Shown here: piece by piece, positions 24,419 to 31,817 of the stretch | Layout: each line of letters starts with the position of its first letter | How positions within the stretch are numbered: position 1 is the first letter of the stretch | Source of the DNA: Ruminococcus sp. | GTDB taxonomy: Bacteria; Bacillota; Clostridia; Oscillospirales; Ruminococcaceae | Direction: 5' to 3' | Assembly (NCBI RefSeq): GCF_024692365.1 | Contig: NZ_JAILMR010000120.1 | Location: forward strand, 1 to 36,030 | Length of the DNA: 36,030 nucleotides | Notes under the pieces: generated by a model | The model's database searches: none | What the model was told of the DNA's origin: nothing | What the model saw: only the letters and a program-made list of their open reading frames with translations | Position numbers and translations under genes: made by a program

Positions 24419-25170
24419 TATGGCTTACGTACTGTTTTAAGTATGTAAGTATCGTTATAAACTACTTTTCCGCCGTGGGCTTGAACGGCTTTGTATATGC
24501 CCTCAAAAAACGGCGTGCGGTAGGGTTCTTCAAGCATTATGTGGTCGCTGTGAGTACCGATGTACTGAATGTACTCATCGGCGGTGTACTCTCGCCTGCC
24601 CTTGAAATTTATCGTTTCAAGTTCGGTGAATCCGTAGTTCACGGCGTTGTCGTAAACAAACCCGCCCTTGTAATTCGTCGGGGGCTTGAAGTATTCGTCA
24701 TAGACTTTCTGAATATCCGCAAACAGCGCAGGGGCGGGAGTTTCATAATCTCCGTGGAGATACATCATCGCCAGCATACCACCGCTTTTCAGAAGTTCAA
24801 AAGTCTTGCCGAAAGCAACTTTCTCGGGTATCCACTGTATGGTCGCCGCGGAGTAGATAAAATCGAACTTATCGCCGCCGAAATCATGGGTGATGAAGTC
24901 ATCATTTATCAGCTTGTAGTTCCCGCGTTCGCCGTACTTTTTACGCAGTATCTCCGCAAAATTTGAACCCAGCTCGATAGCAGTATAGTCACAGCCCGTA
25001 TCAAGTATCGGGTCGGTAGCCTGCCCCGTACCGGGACCCAGCTCCAGCACTTTTGTACCCTTGCCGATATTTGCCTTTGCGATGATATGTGCAAAAAGCT
25101 CATCGCTGTAATGGATTCGCCACTTATCGAACTGCTCGGGAATACTATCAAAACAAAGCCTGAATTCCAT
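24418..25170 (-). CDS. Class I SAM-dependent methyltransferase
   Basis: The ATG at 25170 follows AGGGGGGCGT; longer in-frame starts run back into the T-box terminator and leader. The 250-residue product has SAM-binding motif I 'VLELGPGTGQA' (41-51), 'YTAIELG', and 'DFIYSAATIQWIPEKVAFGKTFELLKSGGMLAMM', typical of the type 11/25 small-molecule methyltransferases. The N-terminus 'FDSIPEQFDKWR' is common in this group. The substrate is not predictable. It is the first gene after the phenylalanine T-box terminator, so its level should follow tRNA-Phe charging, an unexpected control for this family. Confidence 0.87.
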   Translation of the reverse strand: MEFRLCFDSIPEQFDKWRIHYSDELFAHIIAKANIGKGTKVLELGPGTGQATDPILDTGCDYTAIELGSNFAEILRKKYGERGNYKLINDDFITHDFGGDKFDFIYSAATIQWIPEKVAFGKTFELLKSGGMLAMMYLHGDYETPAPALFADIQKVYDEYFKPPTNYKGGFVYDNAVNYGFTELETINFKGRREYTADEYIQYIGTHSDHIMLEEPYRTPFFEGIYKAVQAHGGKVVYNDTYILKTVRKP

Positions 25171-25185
25171 ACGCCCCCCTGAAAC

Positions 25186-25475
25186 AAAAAACGGTCTTGT
25201 CCAGAAAACAGGACAAGACCGACATAAACGTATCTTGTATCGGGCAGACATAAGTCTGACCGTAACCACCCTAGGGAACCAACATTCCCCTTTCCCGTAA
25301 CGCAGGCACAGCGTCCGCACTTACAAGCCTAAGCCTTCGGCGCAGCCACTCACAAGTGAACTTCGGCATTCCGCGAAATAAGCCGCTTACAGCACCACAA
25401 AGGGCGGCTCTCTCTGCAATTCGTATTGAATGCGTACTCTCTTGGTCATAGTGTTTGATGTGATATTGACTTATA
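25186..25475 (-). promoter_or_regulatory. T-box riboswitch, phenylalanine-specific (UUC specifier)
   Basis: Stem I is visible: CAAG/CUUG below and GCAUUC/GAAUGC above the specifier loop, with AGUA on the 5' side and GAA-G-UUC-A on the 3' side; the UUC codon for Phe is at 25358-25360. The distal part has CAGAGAG and an AGCCGC/GCGGCU stem. The T-box AGGGTGGTTACG (25261-25272) offers UGGU, which fits discriminator A of tRNA-Phe. A GGG...CAGAC-UUAU-GUCUG-CCC fold is a likely antiterminator. The terminator follows as CGGTCTTGTCC / GGACAAGACCG plus TTTTTT. How the two folds compete is not resolved by eye. Confidence 0.88.
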
Positions 25476-25481
25476 TAGTTT

Positions 25482-25510
25482 AATATATCATATTTTGGCG
25501 AGAATTTCAA
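25482..25510 (-). promoter_or_regulatory. Promoter of the T-box-controlled phe operon
   Basis: TTGAAA (25505-25510) and TATATT (25482-25487) on the minus strand, 17-bp spacer, a few bases before the T-box leader begins. Confidence 0.75.
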
Positions 25511-25532
25511 GGGGTTTACAGAAATTTTACAT

Positions 25533-26939
25533 TCATCCCCAAATCTTATTATGCCTTTTTGAAATGAATGTCGTCGTTAAAGCAAGAACTGCCACTTGAA
25601 CAATATTTGCCACGATAACAGCATTCCTTACAGCTGAATGAAGCTGATCTTCAACGGCAGACCTTACCCCACTTCTGTCTATACCAGCACTTACCAGATC
25701 ATTCTCCATTGTGATTACACTTATATTCTGAACGCAGGTATTATATGTTGTAGAAAAACCTATTACGGAGATCACAACATTCAATACTATCAAAGCCGCT
25801 GTGAAACAAGCATAGAATTTCATCGGAGAATCAGGTGTATTTTCCAACGATTTCTTCTTTAGTTCGTTCTGAGTTAGTATCAGTGCAACTATCATTGCAG
25901 CCACATCGAAAACGACTGTGACCAGAACCATAAGCCAGCATACTGAAGTTCCCTGAACACCAAGCGTCTTAATCAGCAATGATGTTATGACTTTCCCCAG
26001 TATCGTTGCAATAATACCGACTGTTATCAGATTCATTATAGACATCACTAAATATTTTGATTTGAAATTTTTAATTGTTTCAACCTTATTATTATATACA
26101 AACACCTGCACCGCCATCGCTATAATTATCACATATCCCACAAAGCTCCATTTATCGGGGAACTGGTTCAGAAATATCACACCTAGGATAGTAGAGAATA
26201 TCAACTGTGAATAGTCATATACCGATATCTCTTTCGCGGGTGCGTGGGAGTATGCCGCGGTGATGGAGAACTGTCCGCCAGCCGCTGATACGCCTGCACC
26301 AAGCAGCATAAGGAACTGAACCAGCGTCATGGGCTTGTACTGTATTATCAGGAAAGGCAGTGCGAAAAGGCTTGAAAATGCCGAGAAGTACGCAACTATC
26401 ACAGGACCTTTAACGCCGTGCTGTCCCAAATATCGTACACAAGTATAGGCAAATCCTGCGCCCATTCCTCCTAAAAATCCGCATATTGCGGGAAAAAGTT
26501 CAACGTTGGAGAAACTTGGCTTGATGATGAAAAGACTTCCGAAGAACGCGCCCGCAACCGTCAGCGCCTGAAATGGCGTCAGCTTCTCTTTCAGGAAAAT
26601 GAAGGAGAAAACTATAACGAAAAACGGCGACATCTTGTTCAGCATCAGCGCATCTGAAAGGTTCATTTTGCCCAGTGCGTAGAAATTTCCCACCATGCCG
26701 ATAGTTCCGCCAAAAGCTCTCACGAACAGTACAGCGTGATTTTTCTTGTCGCCTATCTCGAATTTAGTACCGCTTTTTTTCAGCGATACGATAGCTATGA
26801 ACAGCGCGAAAAAGTTTCTGAAAAACACTTTCTGCATTGTGGGCAGGTCACCCGAAGCCGACACAAAAAGCCCCATCAGCGCAAAGCAGAACGCCGAGAG
26901 TACTATATAAAATACTGCCTTGTATTTGCTCTTAACCAT
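25533..26939 (-). CDS. EamA/DMT-family transporter with a C-terminal membrane extension
   Basis: The ATG at 26939 is preferred over a GTG nine bases upstream; it overlaps the DUF3783 stop (ATGGTTAA), so the two are coupled. The 468-residue product begins with a complete ten-TM drug/metabolite transporter made of two EamA repeats (about 1-290), including 'MGLFVSASGDLPTMQKVFFRNFFALF' and 'APAKEISVYDYSQLIFSTILGVIFLNQ'. About 175 further residues add roughly four membrane segments and a polar loop near 395-440. DMT proteins are normally about 300 residues, so this is a fusion or extension. The substrate is unknown. The gene ends about 20 bp before the phe-operon promoter without an obvious terminator. 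Confidence 0.87.
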   Translation of the reverse strand: MVKSKYKAVFYIVLSAFCFALMGLFVSASGDLPTMQKVFFRNFFALFIAIVSLKKSGTKFEIGDKKNHAVLFVRAFGGTIGMVGNFYALGKMNLSDALMLNKMSPFFVIVFSFIFLKEKLTPFQALTVAGAFFGSLFIIKPSFSNVELFPAICGFLGGMGAGFAYTCVRYLGQHGVKGPVIVAYFSAFSSLFALPFLIIQYKPMTLVQFLMLLGAGVSAAGGQFSITAAYSHAPAKEISVYDYSQLIFSTILGVIFLNQFPDKWSFVGYVIIIAMAVQVFVYNNKVETIKNFKSKYLVMSIMNLITVGIIATILGKVITSLLIKTLGVQGTSVCWLMVLVTVVFDVAAMIVALILTQNELKKKSLENTPDSPMKFYACFTAALIVLNVVISVIGFSTTYNTCVQNISVITMENDLVSAGIDRSGVRSAVEDQLHSAVRNAVIVANIVQVAVLALTTTFISKRHNKIWG

Positions 26940-27339
26940 CGCTGTCACGCTTTCCGCGGGAGGTCATATACTCGTGCTCCTTTGCAAGTTCGCCCGCCAG
27001 TGCGGACACAGTCCAATCCCTGTTATGAGGTGTGACCATGGCTTTCAGCGGGATTTCACAGTCCTTGCTCCTTAGCAGCGTGACAGCCTTGTTGAGATCT
27101 TTGTTGTCAAGCCCCGAGAATATCAAAATCTCCTCGGTGACTTCCGTTCTCGCTTCGCTTTCGGTATACCCCGAAAGTCCGCATACGTATCCTACGGTGT
27201 CTGCGCCGCAGTCATTTGCCGCCGCGATAAACTTTCCGCCCACTTCCGCCATGACTTTGGCTACAACATCGGCTTTCTCCTGCGGGATATTCACCCCCGC
27301 CGCGACCTTCGGCAAAGGTGCGCTCAGCCTTGCTTTCAT
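26932..27339 (-). CDS. DUF3783 domain protein
   Basis: The 135-residue soluble product has a C-terminal region 'ILIFSGLDNKDLNKAVTLLRSKDCEIPLKAMVTPHNRDWTVSALAGELAKEHEYM' that I recognise as DUF3783, common in Clostridia and without assigned function. The N-terminal half (about 1-70) is small-residue rich and may bind a small ligand, but I see no motif. The ATG at 27339 follows GGAAGTGG. It lies 11 bases after the upstream gene and overlaps the transporter gene, so it is the middle gene of a three-gene operon. Confidence 0.75.
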   Translation of the reverse strand: MKARLSAPLPKVAAGVNIPQEKADVVAKVMAEVGGKFIAAANDCGADTVGYVCGLSGYTESEARTEVTEEILIFSGLDNKDLNKAVTLLRSKDCEIPLKAMVTPHNRDWTVSALAGELAKEHEYMTSRGKRDSDG

Positions 27340-27350
27340 TTTACCACTTC

Positions 27351-28001
27351 CTATAAACCGTGCTTATGGAGGGGATCCCACTCCATGTCTTCCTTACTGT
27401 AATAATCGTCATCGTCGGTGATGACGTTGTAGTTTTTCTTCGGATACTTAATCTCCTCATGCAGTTTTTCTATCAGGGTCAGCTTCGCCTTGGTGTCGAT
27501 GAATTTCAGCACTGCAAGGCTGTCCTTTGGCTGATATGGGCTTTCGCCGCCCTTTTTATCGACCTTTGCAAACTGCGACTTTACGCACTCTTTCAGCTTG
27601 AAGCACATATTGCCCCTGCCGTCCTGCGATGAACGCTCGACCTCGTCGTAGTAGAGTGTGACTTCCAGCATATCACCCATAAGACCAAGCTTTTGCAGAT
27701 GTTCCAGTCTGTCGGGATAGATGCGGGTGTAAAGCCGTGTATCACGTGAGAGTGTGTAGTATCTGTACAAAATAATTCCCACCGCCGCATTACCTGCCGC
27801 AAGAAGTATGAGAAGTATCTTTATGATGATGAACTTCACAAACAGCGAAAGTACAAATATCACGCCCGCAAGAATGAGATTTCTGTACATCTGTTTGGAC
27901 ATTTTCTTATGTTCAGCCAGATCGTTCAGCGCCTTTGCCTGCTTTTCAGTACGCGAAAGCTTAGGCGGGAACACGTATAAAGGATCATTCTCCAAGTTCA
28001 T
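27351..28001 (-). CDS. Two-TM protein with a possible PH-like domain
   Basis: The 216-residue product has a basic cytosolic N-terminus, two closely spaced membrane segments (about 40-85), then a beta-rich domain beginning 'TRIYPDRLEHLQKLGLMGDMLEVTLYYDEVERSSQDGRGNMCFKLKE', which resembles YcxB or bacterial PH domains. The C-terminus is acidic and Tyr/Asp-rich. I do not recognise a named family. The ATG at 28001 sits very close to the GGGGGTG ribosome site, so the TTG two codons further in is an alternative. It is first in the operon with DUF3783 and the transporter. Confidence 0.72.
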   Translation of the reverse strand: MNLENDPLYVFPPKLSRTEKQAKALNDLAEHKKMSKQMYRNLILAGVIFVLSLFVKFIIIKILLILLAAGNAAVGIILYRYYTLSRDTRLYTRIYPDRLEHLQKLGLMGDMLEVTLYYDEVERSSQDGRGNMCFKLKECVKSQFAKVDKKGGESPYQPKDSLAVLKFIDTKAKLTLIEKLHEEIKYPKKNYNVITDDDDYYSKEDMEWDPLHKHGL

Positions 28002-28024
28002 CACCCCCTGTTTTCCAAAAAAAT

Positions 28025-28053
28025 ATTATACCATATCCCTTTGAAAAAATCAA
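28025..28053 (-). promoter_or_regulatory. Promoter of the two-TM / DUF3783 / transporter operon
   Basis: TTGATT (28048-28053) and TATAAT (28025-28030) on the minus strand, 17-bp spacer. Confidence 0.8.
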
Positions 28054-28266
28054 CCCTGCGGCAAGTGAGAAAGCAGTATTATTCTGATAGATTTTGTTGC
28101 TTTTTGTCAAACGAGCACGAGTAAAATCATTCACTTGACCTTGATTTTTGAACACTGATCACTGTTTTTACAGAAATCTTTGAGCCCTAAAACCCCTAAT
28201 TATCGGGAAATTGCAATTTCGCATTGGTATTTTTTACATTTTGTTCATAGAACGGCTTTCTGTGTA

Positions 28267-28275
28267 TGTTATAAT
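28267..28275 (+). promoter_or_regulatory. Extended -10 promoter for the dockerin/transglutaminase-fold gene
   Basis: TGTTATAAT is an extended -10 element. No good -35 lies at 16-18 bp; TTGTTC at 28241-28246 is 23 bp away. The start codon is 56 bp downstream. Confidence 0.6.
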
Positions 28276-28331
28276 ATTGGTTGACTTTGAATAAAGTCGA
28301 TGATTCAACCAAACAGAAATGGGGGAAATAC

Positions 28332-29867
28332 ATGACATATATTTCAAGGAAGATCTGTGCTGCCGCAGCGGCTATGGCTCTTGTGTTCTCACAGACAGCT
28401 GTGTGCGCTTTTGCTGACAGTGCGGAAGATCAGGAGATATCCAATGCAGAAAGCTATGATGTCAAGAAAGTGGTATCAGAAGATGAAGTTTCCACAGACG
28501 ATGAAACTTCTACCGATGAGGAAACTACGGCTGAGGAAGAGATCATAGCTGATGAAGGTATCGCTTATGATGCTGAAGTACTTGCTGCTGAAGAGCCAAT
28601 TGAAGAAGAACCAATTGCCGAAGAAAAATACACCAAAGGTGATGTAAACAACGACGGCAATATCAATGTCACGGACATAGTTAAAATTGCAGCTCACATC
28701 AAATCTAAAAAGATATTGAGTGAAACAGCCCAGAAAGCCGCTGATGTCAACGATGACAATAAGATCAATGTCACCGACATCAGTATTATAGCAGCCCATA
28801 TCAAGGGTATAAGAGCTATAAACTGGCTTGAGCTGCTTGATACCATCGAGGACAGCAAGATCGTTTCCGAGACAACGAAATTTATCAAGCTTGATGATAT
28901 CGTATCACTGCGCGGTAATGTCACGGTAAACTGGACAGCTGTTGAGGGTGCAAGCGGTTATGATATACATATCATTGGCAGCAATAGAACTGAGAAGTAT
29001 CAGGCACGCAGCAATAAGTACACCTTTGACGAGCAGAGATGGGTCGATGACGACGTTATTACTGTAAAGGTGATGCCTTATACATATTACAACACCGAAA
29101 GCAGACAGGGCGTTAAGAGTTACACTGACGGCTATCAGTGCAAGCTGACTGTCAAGCCTGCAAACGTATCGGGGCTTAAAGCTGTATCCGAGCGCAACTA
29201 TGTAAAGGTGAGCTGGAAAGCTGCTGCTGACGCTGATGTTTACAATGTTTACCATAAGGTTGACGGCAAGGAGCATTATGCGGGTCAGTTTGCTGATTGC
29301 AGTGTCAAGGTGAATGTATCGCCTGAAAAGGACTACGAGTTCAGGGTACTGGCTGTGAACACCTTTGGCAAGAGTTACGTTAATGCCGATAAGTCATCTA
29401 AGGTAAAGGTTCACACTCTGCCCTACTATTCAAAAGCCGCAGCCGTACTTGATCAGGTAGGCTGGGAGCTTCATAAGGCTTTCGACTGGTGCGCAATGCC
29501 TTACGCATATTATATCAACGGCGAGTGGCTGCCGAGAGACGGCTCACCCGGAATGGAATGGTATGCTGACAGAGGCTTCGATGCACATGAGGGCAACTGC
29601 TACGTTATGGCGGCTTGCTTCTGTGAAATGGCAAAAATGTTGGGCTATGACGCTCATCAGATATCCAGCTGCACAATTGGCAGCATAAATAACACCGACC
29701 ATTCATGGGTCGAGATAAACAACTACAACGGCAGCGGCAAGACCTACATCTTCGACCCCGATTTCCAGTCTGAAATGGACAGGAACGGTTTCGCTATTTC
29801 ATATGGTGATAAGGGCACACTGATGTACGATATAAACGGTAAGTATAAACGAGTTATAATGAGCTGA
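28332..29867 (+). CDS. Secreted protein: acidic linker, dockerin, two FnIII-like domains, transglutaminase fold
   Basis: The ATG at 28332 follows GGGGGAAATAC and opens a signal peptide ending near 'CAFA' (residue 28); an earlier in-frame ATG at 28281 lacks this context. Order in the 511-residue product: an acidic Glu/Thr/Asp linker (about 30-99), a type I dockerin (about 102-163) with Ca2+ loops 'DVNNDGNINVTD' and 'DVNDDNKINVTD', FnIII-like domains (about 195-277 and 278-362), and a C-terminal transglutaminase/peptidase fold with Cys423 ('EGNCYVMA'), His457 ('DHSWVE') and Asp475 ('YIFDPD'). The dockerin is near the N-terminus rather than at the C-terminal end. The protein should attach to a cohesin-bearing partner outside the cell. 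Whether it cuts or crosslinks protein is not visible. Confidence 0.9.
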   Translation: MTYISRKICAAAAAMALVFSQTAVCAFADSAEDQEISNAESYDVKKVVSEDEVSTDDETSTDEETTAEEEIIADEGIAYDAEVLAAEEPIEEEPIAEEKYTKGDVNNDGNINVTDIVKIAAHIKSKKILSETAQKAADVNDDNKINVTDISIIAAHIKGIRAINWLELLDTIEDSKIVSETTKFIKLDDIVSLRGNVTVNWTAVEGASGYDIHIIGSNRTEKYQARSNKYTFDEQRWVDDDVITVKVMPYTYYNTESRQGVKSYTDGYQCKLTVKPANVSGLKAVSERNYVKVSWKAAADADVYNVYHKVDGKEHYAGQFADCSVKVNVSPEKDYEFRVLAVNTFGKSYVNADKSSKVKVHTLPYYSKAAAVLDQVGWELHKAFDWCAMPYAYYINGEWLPRDGSPGMEWYADRGFDAHEGNCYVMAACFCEMAKMLGYDAHQISSCTIGSINNTDHSWVEINNYNGSGKTYIFDPDFQSEMDRNGFAISYGDKGTLMYDINGKYKRVIMS

Positions 29868-29886
29868 CAAATTGGAGGTAATCAAA

Positions 29887-30624
29887 ATGAAGAATATTAC
29901 ATTTATTAAGAAAGCATCTATCCTTGCGGTAATAGCTGTTACTGCACTTTCCATGAGCGCCTGCGGCGATATGAAGAAAAGCGATGATTCCAAAAAAGAT
30001 ACCGCTTCATCTGTGGCTGCCCCTGTTGAAGTAAGCACAGCAGATGAAGAAGTAGCAACTCCTGCCCCCGCAGAGAGTAAGGCTGAGGCAGAATCCAAGC
30101 CTGAGGAAAAGTTTGAAATGATGAGAGCCGAGATATCCAACAACACAGGCATCGACGTTTATGTGATACAGATACTCGACAAGGATGGAAAGGTTATCGC
30201 TGACCTGCTTAAAGACGGTGCGTTTCTTTCCACAGGCTTTGCCCAGTCATTTGAAATACCTTCGGGCGAAGCTCTGACAGTAAGATATGGCTCCGATGAG
30301 AATACTGTTTACGATGTTGAGAAAGTTAACACAAGCATTTGCTCTACCATCAGGCTCGGTCTCAATGTCAACGAACCTTCCGTAGAGTGCCTGACAAAAG
30401 ACGGCGAGGCACTGACCGTAGCAGGCAAGCCTGTTGAGGGCGCAATAAGCAATGAAAATGAGCCTGTTGTAACCGAGCCATACTATGAAGAGCCTGTTGT
30501 AGATAATTACAATGAATACAACGAAGAACCTGTAAATAATAACGAAGAGCCTTCCTACGAAGAACCTGCACAAAACAACAATGATCAGGGCGGTTGCATA
30601 GGCGACGACGCTTTCACGTTCTGA
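29887..30624 (+). CDS. Lipoprotein with Asn/Glu/Tyr-rich tail
   Basis: The ATG at 29887 follows GGAGG at 29874-29878. The 245-residue product has a signal peptide and lipobox 'SMSAC' (Cys26), a Ser/Ala/Glu linker, a compact domain (about 80-180, 'AEISNNTGIDVYVIQILDKDGKVIADLLKD') and a low-complexity tail (about 185-235) rich in Glu, Pro, Tyr and Asn. I do not recognise the central domain; it may be an all-beta fold. The gene starts 19 bases after the dockerin gene and one base before the acyltransferase gene, so all three are probably one operon. Confidence 0.82.
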   Translation: MKNITFIKKASILAVIAVTALSMSACGDMKKSDDSKKDTASSVAAPVEVSTADEEVATPAPAESKAEAESKPEEKFEMMRAEISNNTGIDVYVIQILDKDGKVIADLLKDGAFLSTGFAQSFEIPSGEALTVRYGSDENTVYDVEKVNTSICSTIRLGLNVNEPSVECLTKDGEALTVAGKPVEGAISNENEPVVTEPYYEEPVVDNYNEYNEEPVNNNEEPSYEEPAQNNNDQGGCIGDDAFTF

Positions 30625-30625
30625 T

Positions 30626-31714
30626 ATGAGCAGCAAAGCTGATAAAAAAAGCAGGATACTGTATTTCAGCCGATTAAAAGCGCTGGCGTGTATCGCAGTT
30701 GTGGTTCTGCACGGCTGCTACATGGCGGGCGGCGCATTCGCGAGGAACAACCTTGAGCGAATGACCGCACTGTTCACGGTGCGCAATCTGATGTACTGGG
30801 CTGTTCCCTGCTTCATGATGGTCAGCGGCGCGCTGATGCTGGACGAAAAGCGAAAGATCGGCTTCAAAAAGCTGTTCTGTAAATATATGCCGCGTATGCT
30901 GATAGCTCTGTTCGTTTTTGCCGAGATATTCGCGGTATACGATCATGCGGTGTATAATAAGGACTTCACACCCGCACATCTGCTTGAGGGCGTGCGCCAT
31001 GCGGTGTTCGATACCTTCACCGAAAACGGCATGAGTTGGTCACACACATGGTACCTTTACCTGATGATCGCTTTTTACCTAATGCTGCCAGTCTACCGCA
31101 TTATAACTAAATCAGCTGACAAAAAAGAACTGCTGTATCTGCTGGGACTGCTATTTGCGGCAAACTCCGTAATAACGGCGGTTAAGACGATCATCGGCTG
31201 TGACACACTGGTGTTCTACATCTTTGCAAACAGCATCTTCCCGCTGTATTTCTTTCTGGGATACGCGATACACGGTGATAAGCTGAAAATCGGGCGGATA
31301 CTCAGCGTGATATTCATTCTCATCGGCGCTGCAGGAATGATAGGTCTGACCTACTACCGTCTGCACACTGCTGATGCAGCAATGGCTGAGCGCGTGAAAA
31401 ATATCGCAGATCAGTACTTCGCACCACATACGGTGCTTGCCTCGGCGGGAGTTTTCGCGCTGTTCAAGTCTTTCGACAACGGCAAGGAGATACCTGTTCT
31501 GGACAAGGCAGCTGCGGAGATCGATAAGTGCTCTTTCGGGATATACCTGATACACATGATAGTGTACAAGCACATTTTCGCAGTTATGAATTTCGACCCA
31601 TTTGCACACGGCGGAGTGGGAATGCTTATCCTGATAATGCTGATAGCTTTCGCGGTATCCTATGCGATAACAAGAGTACTGAAATTTGTACCGTTAGTTA
31701 AAGAGATCATATAA
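30626..31714 (+). CDS. Acyltransferase-3 family membrane protein
   Basis: The 362-residue product has about ten membrane segments and the acyltransferase-3 opening 'SRLKALACIAVVVLHGCYMAGG', with the conserved His in the first segment, then 'VPCFMMVSGALMLDEKRK'. The C-terminal 'CSFGIYLIHMIVYKHI' is also typical. These enzymes move acyl groups onto sugars or surface polymers at the membrane. The ATG lies one base after the lipoprotein stop, so translation is coupled. A close link with the lipoprotein or secreted dockerin protein is possible but not shown. Confidence 0.88.
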   Translation: MSSKADKKSRILYFSRLKALACIAVVVLHGCYMAGGAFARNNLERMTALFTVRNLMYWAVPCFMMVSGALMLDEKRKIGFKKLFCKYMPRMLIALFVFAEIFAVYDHAVYNKDFTPAHLLEGVRHAVFDTFTENGMSWSHTWYLYLMIAFYLMLPVYRIITKSADKKELLYLLGLLFAANSVITAVKTIIGCDTLVFYIFANSIFPLYFFLGYAIHGDKLKIGRILSVIFILIGAAGMIGLTYYRLHTADAAMAERVKNIADQYFAPHTVLASAGVFALFKSFDNGKEIPVLDKAAAEIDKCSFGIYLIHMIVYKHIFAVMNFDPFAHGGVGMLILIMLIAFAVSYAITRVLKFVPLVKEII

Positions 31715-31718
31715 AATA

Positions 31719-31752
31719 AAACGGAGGATAGTAAAAACTGTCCTCCGTTGTT
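31719..31752. terminator. Bidirectional terminator between the acyltransferase gene and pepF
   Basis: ACGGAGGATA (31721-31730) and TGTCCTCCGT (31739-31748) form a 10-bp stem with one mismatch. T-rich sequence follows on both strands, stronger on the minus strand (TTTTATTTTA). Confidence 0.85.
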
Positions 31753-31817
31753 GTTATGCTATTTTGGGTCAGATACTATTATATCTGACTATTTGCGCTT
31801 TTGATAGAATAAGACCA

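Noticed and set aside
25186-25475. SAM or guanidine riboswitch
   Set aside because: A methyltransferase downstream and a CUAGGG word suggested these, but stem I, the specifier loop and the T-box sequence fit a T-box much better.
25171-25510. Upstream extension of the methyltransferase and a 79-codon ORF
   Set aside because: The region folds as a T-box leader with terminator; translation through it would be an artefact.
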